This document shows, piece after piece, positions 24,961 through 31,665 of a stretch of 64,000 bases of DNA. The position numbers were made by a program, and so were the translations under genes. A model generated the notes under the pieces. It ran no database searches. It was given only the letters and a program-made list of their open reading frames with translations, and had not been told where the DNA came from. The stretch comes from Longimicrobiales bacterium (GTDB lineage: Bacteria; Gemmatimonadota; Gemmatimonadetes; Longimicrobiales; Gaopeijiaceae), in NCBI GenBank assembly GCA_028279425.1, contig JANQNV010000114.1, positions 31,502 to 95,501 on the forward strand, in the 5' to 3' direction. Every line of letters begins with the position of its first letter. Position 1 is the stretch's first letter.

Positions 24961-25269
24961 ATGAGGCTGACGTATCTCACGGGCGTCGTACTGGCGGCCA
25001 TCCGGGCAGGACACCGCTACGGTTTCGACATCATGGACGCGACCGGAATCCCGGACGGCACCGTTTACCCGGCACTCCGTCGTCTCGAGGCGGCCGGCTG
25101 CCTGGAGGCGCACTGGGAAGACCGCGAGAACGCGGCCTCCAATCACCGCCCGGCCCGCCGCTACTACCGCCTCACTGCCGACGGTCACGCACTGCTCGCT
25201 CGGGCTCAAGAGCGGTTCCCGGGCGTCGCTCGGATCTTTCCCGACCCGGAGCCCGAGAGGGGCACGTGA
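24961..25269 (+). CDS. PadR-family transcriptional regulator
   Basis: 102 residues, the length of the short PadR-s type. A winged-helix pattern runs through G-H-R-Y-G-F-D-I-M, then G-T-V-Y-P-A-L-R-R-L-E-A-A-G and the wing R-R-Y-Y-R-L-T-A-D-G. The ATG at 24961 is chosen because it follows a strong purine-rich ribosome site (gaggagcgagggg) and begins the domain. The open frame upstream is low-complexity Arg/Gly and probably untranslated leader. The stop overlaps the GTG of the ABC permease gene by four bases, the usual PadR-ADOP pair, so it probably represses this operon. Confidence 0.92.
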   Translation: MRLTYLTGVVLAAIRAGHRYGFDIMDATGIPDGTVYPALRRLEAAGCLEAHWEDRENAASNHRPARRYYRLTADGHALLARAQERFPGVARIFPDPEPERGT

Positions 25270-27914
25270 GGCATCCTCGGCGTGCGCTCACACACATGAT
25301 CGCCGCCTGGTTCGTACGAATGGCCACCACCCTCGTGCCCGCCGCGCGTCGCCACGACTTCCGACAGGAGTGGGAGAGCGAGTTGGCGTGGGGTTTCGAG
25401 CCTGATCCGCCCCGGCCACCGCCCGGTCTCACCCAGCGCCTCCGCCTCGTCCGACGCTCGATCTGGGCGCTGGTCGACGCCTCGTACCTCCGGCTCCAGG
25501 AGCTGACCTTGGACTCCATCGCCCGCGATCTACGTCTGGCCATCCGCACGTTTGCCCGGCGCCCGGCATTCACCTTCCTCGCCCTCGCGACGATCGGCCT
25601 CGGGATCGGCGCCAACACCGCCATCTTCACGGTGGTCAACGCCGTGTTGCTGCGTCCCCTGCCCTATCCCAACCCCGATGCGCTGGCACTGGTCTGGGAG
25701 CAGGACCGCGAGCGGGGGTGGGATCGGGTCCCCGCGTCGGCCGAGGATTTCCTCACCTGGCGCACCGACGTCGACGCCTTCTCCGCCCTGGCCGCGGGGT
25801 CGGGCAGCAGCTACGCCCTCACCGACGGCGACGGCCCGCCGGAGCAGGCCCCGGGCATGGCGGTCACCGCCGACTTCTGGGAGGTATTCGGTGTCCAACC
25901 GGCCCTCGGACGAACCTTCGACGCATCGGCCAACGTGGCCGGCGCGCACCGTGTGGCCGTGTTGTCGCACGCCCTCTGGGAGCGGCGTTACGGAGCCGAC
26001 CCCGGGCTCGTCGGCCGAACGATCCGCGTCAACGGCGAGTCGTTCCTGGTGTCGGCCGTGATGCCGCAAGGCTTCCAGTTCCCCAGCACGGCGCAGCTCT
26101 GGACACCACTCGTGATCCAGCAGGCCCAGCTCGACGACCGCAACTGGCACTTCCTCACGACCGTGGGCCGCCTCGCACCGGGGTCGACACTCGACGCGGC
26201 CAAGACCGAGATGACGGCGATGGCCGACCGTCTGGCGGCCGACTGGCCGGAGTCGAACGCGGGGTGGGGCGCCGATGTGAGGCCGCTTCACGCGGAGATG
26301 ACCCAGGCGGTGCGCGGCATGCTCTGGGTGCTTCTCGGCGCCGTCGGTTTCGTGCTCCTGATCGCCTGCGCCAACGTGGCCAACCTGCTGCTGGTACGCG
26401 CGGCCGGTCGTACCCGCGAGATGTCGCTGCGGGCCGCCCTCGGAGCAGGCCGCGCCCGCCTCGCACGTCAGCTCCTCACCGAGAGCGTGGTGCTCGCCGG
26501 TGGAGGGGCGCTCGTGGGGGTGTTGCTCGCACGGTGGGGTCTGGATGCACTGCTCGCCCTCGGCCCGGTCGGCGTGCCCGGGGGCGGGGAGATCGCCATC
26601 GACCTACCGGTGCTCGGGGTTACCGCGCTCGCCGCGCTCGCCACGGGCATCGTGTTCGGGGCGGCCCCCGCGGTGTCGGTGTGGCGGACGGATCTACAGA
26701 GCTCGCTCCGGGAGGGCGGACGCAGCAACACCGCCGCGGGCGGCCACCGTCTTCGGTCCGCGCTCGTCGTCGCCGAGCTGGCCCTGGCCCTCGTTCTGGT
26801 GACCGGGGCGGGGCTCATGTTGCAGACGGTGCAACGGCTTCTGGCCGTCGATGTGGGCGTCGCCACCGAACGAAGGCTGGTGACGCAGTTCTCCCTCCCG
26901 GCGGCGAGCTATCCTACGCTCGATGATCAGGCGCGCTTCTACGACGCCCTGGTCGACCGCGTCGGCCAGATCCAGGGCGTCCAGAGTGTGGCGCTCAACC
27001 CCTTCCTCCCCCCCGCAGGTGGACCGCAAATCCACGTACGGATCGAGGGGGTCCACGACGCCTGGACGATGGATCTGCCGGTAGCCCGCCTGCGATTCGT
27101 GAACTCCAGTTACTTCGAAGCCATGGAGATCCCGATCGTTCGGGGGCGTGGGCTGACCGACGACGACCGCCGCGACACTCCCGGAGTGGTCGTCGTCGAC
27201 GAGGCCTTCGCCGACACCCACTTCCCTGGTGAGGATCCCATCGGGCGCCAGATCCGGACGCTGACCGATACGCCGCGCGAGATCGTCGGGGTCGCGGCCA
27301 ACGTCGTGAACGCCGGGCTGGGCAACGCCGTCCAGCCGTCGGCCTACCTTCCGTACCGCCAGGCCGCCTTCGGCTCCGGGCAGACGCTGATCGTCGAGGC
27401 GGAGCGCGACCCGCTGGCCCTGATCCCCGCGGTGCGAACCGCCGTGAGCGAACTCGACCCCGAGCTGCCGCTGAACGGTCTCGCGACCCTCGAAGACCGG
27501 ATCGGGGCCGCGGTCGCGCAACCTCGCTTCAACGCCACCTTGCTGGTCTTGTTCGCGGCCCTGGCCCTGGTGCTCGCCGCCGGCGGCATCTACGGGGTGA
27601 TGGCCTTCACCGTGAGTGAGCGCACCGCCGAAATCGGGCTTCGAATGGCGCTGGGCGCCTCGTCGGCGAGCGTGCGCGCCATGGTGGTGCGACGCGCCGT
27701 GGTCCTGACCGTGACGGGTATCGCCCTCGGGTTGCTCGCCTCCGTCGCCCTCACCCGTGTGATGGATAGCCTTCTCGCCGGAGTGGAAGCGGCCGACCCA
27801 CGGACTCTGGCGGTGGTGTCGGCGCTACTCTTCACCGTGGCCCTGGTGGCGAGCTACCTCCCGGCGCGCCGCGCCAGTCGGCTGGACCCCGTGGGGGCTC
27901 TGCGGTCGGAGTGA
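25266..27914 (+). CDS. ADOP-type ABC transporter permease (MacB/FtsX family)
   Basis: About 882 residues. A short cytoplasmic N-terminal domain (residues 1-85, typical of ADOP proteins) is followed by R-T-F-A-R-R-P-A-F-T-F and a first membrane helix. A large periplasmic MacB-PCD domain follows. Three helices lie near residues 350-480. A second MacB-type half and a final three-helix FtsX domain end in P-A-R-R-A-S-R-L-D-P-V-G-A-L-R. No ATPase is encoded here, so an ATP-binding partner must come from elsewhere. The family is linked to export of peptides, lipids or drugs, or to mechanotransmission. Its GTG start overlaps padR. Confidence 0.92.
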   Translation: MRHPRRALTHMIAAWFVRMATTLVPAARRHDFRQEWESELAWGFEPDPPRPPPGLTQRLRLVRRSIWALVDASYLRLQELTLDSIARDLRLAIRTFARRPAFTFLALATIGLGIGANTAIFTVVNAVLLRPLPYPNPDALALVWEQDRERGWDRVPASAEDFLTWRTDVDAFSALAAGSGSSYALTDGDGPPEQAPGMAVTADFWEVFGVQPALGRTFDASANVAGAHRVAVLSHALWERRYGADPGLVGRTIRVNGESFLVSAVMPQGFQFPSTAQLWTPLVIQQAQLDDRNWHFLTTVGRLAPGSTLDAAKTEMTAMADRLAADWPESNAGWGADVRPLHAEMTQAVRGMLWVLLGAVGFVLLIACANVANLLLVRAAGRTREMSLRAALGAGRARLARQLLTESVVLAGGGALVGVLLARWGLDALLALGPVGVPGGGEIAIDLPVLGVTALAALATGIVFGAAPAVSVWRTDLQSSLREGGRSNTAAGGHRLRSALVVAELALALVLVTGAGLMLQTVQRLLAVDVGVATERRLVTQFSLPAASYPTLDDQARFYDALVDRVGQIQGVQSVALNPFLPPAGGPQIHVRIEGVHDAWTMDLPVARLRFVNSSYFEAMEIPIVRGRGLTDDDRRDTPGVVVVDEAFADTHFPGEDPIGRQIRTLTDTPREIVGVAANVVNAGLGNAVQPSAYLPYRQAAFGSGQTLIVEAERDPLALIPAVRTAVSELDPELPLNGLATLEDRIGAAVAQPRFNATLLVLFAALALVLAAGGIYGVMAFTVSERTAEIGLRMALGASSASVRAMVVRRAVVLTVTGIALGLLASVALTRVMDSLLAGVEAADPRTLAVVSALLFTVALVASYLPARRASRLDPVGALRSE

Positions 27915-27989
27915 GCAGTCACCCCACCCCTGCGCGGCATCGGTTCGGCATGAGCAGTCACCCCACCCCTGCGCGGCATCGGTTCGGTA
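27912..27989. repeat. 39-bp tandem duplication at the end of the ABC permease gene
   Basis: Two 39-bp units, 27912-27950 and 27951-27989, start with TGAGCAGTCACCCCACCCCT and differ only at the final two bases. The first unit contains the stop codon TGA of the permease gene, so the second gives a duplicate stop region. The near identity suggests a recent event. Confidence 0.9.
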
Positions 27990-28362
27990 GGGCCGCAGCG
28001 CCTCGGAGCCCGCGAGTTCGGCGGCCCGGCGCCACGCCGCCCGTGCCTCGTCGTCGGTACCGGCACGGGTGGGCAGGAAGGCTCGGGTCGCCTGATGCTC
28101 GCACCCGCGTCCCGGCGTTTCGGCCACCTCACCGAGTGCCGCAGGACCGGCCGCCGGACCCTGGTGCATGCCGAGCGCCGCGGCGCGATCCAGTCGCACT
28201 ATGTCCTACGGAGTTCATGGAGCAGATCGTCGTGCAACGCGAGAATGCGGTCCCACGCGGTGTGCTGCGGGCACGAGGGTACGCGTGAGCCAGGCCGCGA
28301 TCCGGCCGGCGCTCCGACGGAAGAGATCTTCCCACCAGAGCGCCGACCGCCGCGTCGGTCAT
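27990..28362 (-). pseudogene. Decayed ECF42-type sigma factor gene
   Basis: From ATG 28362, four bases from the DGPF gene stop, the reading M-T-D-A-A-V then continues in another frame as A-L-W-W-E-D-L-F-R-R-S-A-G-R-I-A-A-W-L, a sigma-region-2-like start. The next recognisable piece is W-D-R-I-L-A-L-H-D-D-L-L, followed by a stop. After that comes V-R-L-D-R-A-A-A-L-G-M-H-Q-G-P-A-A-G and A-R-A-A-W-R-R-A-A-E-L-A-G-S-E-A. These match the C-terminal extension (DUF6596) of ECF42 sigma factors. The DNA-binding middle is missing. At least one frameshift, one stop and a large internal deletion are present, so it cannot make a working sigma factor. Confidence 0.75.
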
Positions 28363-28363
28363 G

Positions 28364-28720
28364 TCAGACTTGCTCCATCACCTCGATCTGGCGGATCTCG
28401 ATCGAGCCGAACTCGAGGTGGGGGCAGTCGCGCATGATCCCGACCGCCTCGTCGTAGTCGGCGCAGTTGGCGATCCAGAATCCGCCGACGACCTCCTTCA
28501 CCTCGGCGAAGGGTCCGTCCGTGACGCTCAGGTCGTCCCCGACTCCGCGGAGCACCTTGCCGGCGCTGTCGGTCAACTTCTCACCGGTCTCGAGTCGGCC
28601 GGCCGCCATGTGGTCGGCGGCCCAGGCGCCGTAGCGCATGATCACGGCCTGCATCTCGTCGGGCGACAGCGAGAGGAACTCCGAGGGCTCGTCGCGGGGC
28701 AGGATCAGGAAGCGGGGCAT
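28364..28720 (-). CDS. DGPF / YCII-related protein
   Basis: 118 residues with the hallmark T-D-G-P-F-A-E-V-K-E-V-V-G-G-F-W-I-A in the middle. The fold is a small ferredoxin-like YCII domain. Genes of this kind usually sit next to ECF42 sigma factors and are in their regulons. Here the neighbour is the decayed sigma gene, so this partner has outlived it. The ATG at 28720 follows a GGAGAA site. No enzymatic role is established for the family. Confidence 0.9.
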   Translation of the reverse strand: MPRFLILPRDEPSEFLSLSPDEMQAVIMRYGAWAADHMAAGRLETGEKLTDSAGKVLRGVGDDLSVTDGPFAEVKEVVGGFWIANCADYDEAVGIMRDCPHLEFGSIEIRQIEVMEQV

Positions 28721-28865
28721 GGGCCATTCTCCGGTACGGGTCCGAGGCCGACGTTTTCGGCCTCTTCCCCCTTCTGACGAACGGCGATCGGGATTCTCGA
28801 CAGGGTCGTCGCAAGTGCGCAAACGGCGAACAGCCGAAAGGCTGGACCGCGACTAGATTTCCGGC

Positions 28866-29786
28866 ATGAAAGGCACGACCCGATCCTACTACCTCGAAGC
28901 CGTCCGGGCCGCAATCCAGCGCATCGTGGCACGGCTGGACGCCCCCGTCGAGTTCCGCGCCCTCGCCCGCGAGGCGGCGACCTCGCCGTTCCACTTCCAC
29001 CGCATCTTCCGCGGTCTGGTGGGCGAAACGCCGCTCGAGCTCCATCGGCGACTGCGCCTGGAGCGTGCGGCCTGGCAGCTCGCGACGGGCTCCGACACCG
29101 TGGCCACCATCGCTCTCCGGGCAGGCTTCGAAACCCACGCGGCCTTCTCGCGAGCCTTCTTGCAGGCATTCGGCGCCTCGCCCTCGGCCTACCGGAGGGG
29201 CGCGCAGGATCCGTCTCGGTGTGCGCCCGGAGACACCCGGTATCTGCTGACCTCGAGGTCCGGCGTGCACTACTCCCCCCAGGGAGTCCCGCCCGTATTC
29301 CATCCCAACGACGAGGACGACACCATGGACGTCGCCATCATCACCCTACCCGATCAACGCGTCGCCTTCATCGCCCACCAGGGCTCCTACCACCGCATCG
29401 GTGAGGCCTTCGGACGGCTTCACGCGATGGCGGGACCGGCTGGCCTCCTGCGATCCGACAGTCGGATGATCGGCATCTACCACGACGACCCGGAGACGAC
29501 GCCGGAAGCCGAGCTACGATCGGAAGCGGCGGTGTCGGTCGGGCTCGACGACACACTGCCCGAGCCCCTGCAAGAGCGCACGATCGCCGGGCGGCGGTTC
29601 GCCCGGACCGTCCACGTGGGCCCCTATCGCACGATCGGCGACGCATGGGCGCGCTTCATGGGCGGGTGGCTGCAGAGCAGCGGTGAGCGGCTGGCGGACG
29701 ACGTGTCGTTCGAGGTCTACCTGAATGGCCCGGCCGAGGTCGACGAGTCGGAGCTGCGCACCGAACTCTACATCCCTCTCGAGTGA
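28866..29786 (+). CDS. AraC-family regulator with GyrI-like effector domain
   Basis: 306 residues. The N-terminal AraC DNA-binding domain (residues 8-110) has two helix-turn-helix units, including F-H-F-H-R-I-F-R-G-L-V-G-E-T-P and I-A-L-R-A-G-F-E-T-H-A-A-F-S-R-A-F. The GyrI/BmrR-like ligand domain covers residues 150-306 and contains Q-G-S-Y-H-R-I-G and T-V-H-V-G-P-Y-R-T-I-G. The same architecture is found in regulators that sense amphipathic cationic drugs or peptides. It is divergent from the DGPF gene over 145 bp. Its targets are unknown. Confidence 0.92.
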   Translation: MKGTTRSYYLEAVRAAIQRIVARLDAPVEFRALAREAATSPFHFHRIFRGLVGETPLELHRRLRLERAAWQLATGSDTVATIALRAGFETHAAFSRAFLQAFGASPSAYRRGAQDPSRCAPGDTRYLLTSRSGVHYSPQGVPPVFHPNDEDDTMDVAIITLPDQRVAFIAHQGSYHRIGEAFGRLHAMAGPAGLLRSDSRMIGIYHDDPETTPEAELRSEAAVSVGLDDTLPEPLQERTIAGRRFARTVHVGPYRTIGDAWARFMGGWLQSSGERLADDVSFEVYLNGPAEVDESELRTELYIPLE

Positions 29787-29798
29787 GGAGACGGCGGC

Positions 29799-30362
29799 TC
29801 AGCGATACCAGTCCGTCTCGTCTCCCCTCGTACCGTTCGAGATCCGGAAACGGAGTCCCACGCCCATCGTCGTGTAGCCGACGCCGCGAAAGAAGTCCAG
29901 GCGACTGAAGGCCGTGGGCTGGAACGCGCCGAGCTTGACGCCGACGTGCACCCCGGTGCCCCCCGTGAAATCGGTGCGGATACGTGAATCCACACCCACC
30001 TGGGTGACGAGCCGAGCGGTCCAGCGATCATTTTCGATGAACTGGAGCGCGGGCCCGACCGAGATCGTCCACCCGTCGGTGCGGCAGTCGGACTCCGACC
30101 CGAAGGTGCCGACACAGTCGGACTCGAGCTGATACCGCTGGAACCACACGTTGGGACTCCACGAACCGATCTTCTGGAGCCCCACCATCACGCCGTACGC
30201 CTGGAAGCGTGCCTGAGGCAGCGGGGTGAAGGCCGCGTCCACGCTCCCCTGGAAGGTGGGCGCGACGTCGAGGATCTGTGCCGACGCACCACGCGCGAAG
30301 AGCGATGGCGCCGCGACGGTCGCGGTGAAGAGAGCGATCGAGCGTAGGGAACGAGACGTCAC
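29799..30362 (-). CDS. Small exported beta-barrel-like protein
   Basis: 187 residues from GTG 30362, preceded by a strong GGAGGTG ribosome site at 7 nt spacing. A signal peptide ends in G-A-S-A-Q. The mature part has amphipathic strands and two Cys (D-C-V-G and D-C-R-T) close enough for a disulfide. The end, V-G-L-R-F-R-I-S-N-G, resembles an outer-membrane barrel strand. It is similar in style to the gene at 11530 but not clearly homologous. It is convergent with the AraC regulator gene, with a 12-nt gap. No function assigned. Confidence 0.7.
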   Translation of the reverse strand: MTSRSLRSIALFTATVAAPSLFARGASAQILDVAPTFQGSVDAAFTPLPQARFQAYGVMVGLQKIGSWSPNVWFQRYQLESDCVGTFGSESDCRTDGWTISVGPALQFIENDRWTARLVTQVGVDSRIRTDFTGGTGVHVGVKLGAFQPTAFSRLDFFRGVGYTTMGVGLRFRISNGTRGDETDWYR

Positions 30363-30531
30363 GGGGCACCTCCGGAGTTCTACATGCACACCTCCAAACT
30401 CCCAACAGCCTACCCGGAATTCAAGCTCGAGGTCGGCGCGGACCCGTTCGGCCGGCGTCCACCCCCTTGCCCCCGGCGACGTGTGGCGCAAGGCTCAGCG
30501 ACCCTCTCCACCCTTCGACCCGGAGTCTGCG

Positions 30532-30876
30532 ATGCAGTTGGAATGGCGCTACCACCGCCCTGGCTGAACGAGTTGTGCCCGCACTCGAGAGTTTCTCGAG
30601 AAGAACGACATCACCGATGGAACCGTGCGACATGCCACGAAGGACCCCGTGGTGGGCGCCGAGGCGCTCACGCTGCTCGACGGGGTGACCGACCTGTACG
30701 TGGCCAAGGGCAAGAAAACCCTCCATCTGAATCTCGATGCCCAACGGCCGAGTGACGACGAACTGCTCGGTCTCCTTCTGGGTCGCTCCGGCAAGCTGCG
30801 GGCACCCGCGCTGCGGACCGGCTCTCGCCTGATCATCGGCTACAACGCCGACATCCTCACGGAGCAGCTCGGCTAG
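30532..30876 (+). CDS. ArsC/Spx-like thioredoxin-fold protein with in-frame UGA, candidate selenoprotein
   Basis: Read through the UGA at 30565-30567, this gene gives 114 residues starting M-Q-L-E-W-R-Y-H-R-P-G-(Sec12)-T-S-C15. ArsC/Spx-like relatives have R-P-G-C-T-T-C here, so the UGA takes the place of the catalytic Cys and makes a U-x-x-C redox pair. The rest is a standard small ArsC-like fold: F-L-E-K-N-D-I, G-K-K-T-L-H-L-N, L-G-R-S-G-K-L-R-A-P. ATG 30532 has a GGAG site 6 nt upstream. A perfect hairpin fitting the bacterial SECIS rules follows at 30584-30600. Without readthrough only 11 residues would be made, or an N-terminally truncated product lacking the active site. The Cys-rich gene at 30883 follows after six bases. 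The reaction is unknown; thiol-disulfide or arsenate-like reduction is inferred. Confidence 0.8.
30584..30600 (+). promoter_or_regulatory. Candidate bacterial SECIS hairpin in the ArsC-like gene
   Basis: CUCGAGA, loop GUU, UCUCGAG: a perfect 7-bp stem with a 3-nt loop starting with G. The loop begins 23 nt after the UGA. It meets the usual bacterial SECIS criteria for distance, small loop and early G. The stem is itself coding (T-R-E-F-L-E), so the family's helix sequence constrains it only partly. Confidence 0.7.
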
Positions 30877-30882
30877 GACGCG

Positions 30883-31665
30883 ATGCAGACGGTCTCCTTC
30901 CCCTTCGCTCGTGCATGCGACGAGTGCGGCGACCCCATCGACGGGCTCGCATCCGCGGCCGGGCGCCGCGTGTGCAACAAGCTGACATGTCTCGGGGCCG
31001 CCCAGCTCCGGGAGCGCCGTGCGCGCGAGCAGGCCCGGCTCGAAGCCGCTCGGCGCCAGCTGACGGTGATCGGAGTCGATCCGGAGGCGACGCCCTGGTC
31101 GCTCGTGCCCTCCAATCGGAATCCGGCCGTCCCCCTCAGCGCCGAGTCGCGGGCGGCGTTCATCGCAAATCTGAGCGAGTCCGTGGCGGCGGCTCGACGG
31201 GGAGACGGCTCCACGGAGGTCCCCGAGTGGCTTCGGGGTCGCCCCGTCGAAGAGGCAGAGGCCGAACCACTCCTGGCCGGCTGCATCGCCTGCCGCGGCT
31301 ACTGTTGCCTCGCGGGCGGAACCAAGGCGTTCCTGTCGCCTTCCGCGATCCGCAGGGTGTGGCCCTCGGGCCCCGAGGCGGCGAACGAGGAGGAGATCAT
31401 CGAAACCTATCGACGCCATCTCCCCGACGAACACATCGAGGACGGGTGCGTCTTTCAAGGTGCCGAGGGGTGCGTCTTGCCACGCGACCTCCGGAGCCCG
31501 ACGTGCAACCTGTTCTTGTGCCCCGACATGCGCGTGGCGCGCACGACCTGGCTGGAATCCGACTCCCCGGGCGCCCCCTACCACTTCGTATCGGTGCCCG
31601 AGTTGGGGGACCCGGAGGTGGCCGAGGTCGCCACCGTCCGGATCCCCGCTCTCGTCAATCCGTGA
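30883..31665 (+). CDS. Cysteine-rich metal-cluster protein (YkgJ-like)
   Basis: 260 residues, cytoplasmic. The N-terminus has a zinc-ribbon-like C-D-E-C-G then C-N-K-L-T-C. The centre has G-C-I-A-C-R-G-Y-C-C, followed by G-C-V-F-Q-G-A-E-G-C-V-L and T-C-N-L-F-L-C-P. This Cys order (CxxCxxxCC, then spaced Cys) resembles the YkgJ family, thought to bind a zinc or iron cluster. It starts six bases after the ArsC-like selenoprotein candidate, so the two are probably co-translated, and redox exchange between them is plausible. The 3' end overlaps the convergent peptidase gene by 11 nt. Confidence 0.7.
   Translation: MQTVSFPFARACDECGDPIDGLASAAGRRVCNKLTCLGAAQLRERRAREQARLEAARRQLTVIGVDPEATPWSLVPSNRNPAVPLSAESRAAFIANLSESVAAARRGDGSTEVPEWLRGRPVEEAEAEPLLAGCIACRGYCCLAGGTKAFLSPSAIRRVWPSGPEAANEEEIIETYRRHLPDEHIEDGCVFQGAEGCVLPRDLRSPTCNLFLCPDMRVARTTWLESDSPGAPYHFVSVPELGDPEVAEVATVRIPALVNP

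Noticed and set aside
24663..25265. N-terminal extension of the ABC permease frame through the padR region
   Set aside because: The sequence is low-complexity Arg/Pro/Gly, overlaps the clear padR gene and has no family match; the coupled GTG at 25266 gives the normal ADOP N-terminus.
30625..30876. An 83-residue protein starting after the UGA of the ArsC-like gene
   Set aside because: It lacks the first strand and the active site of the fold, and has no ribosome site. The in-frame sequence upstream of the UGA completes the family motif.
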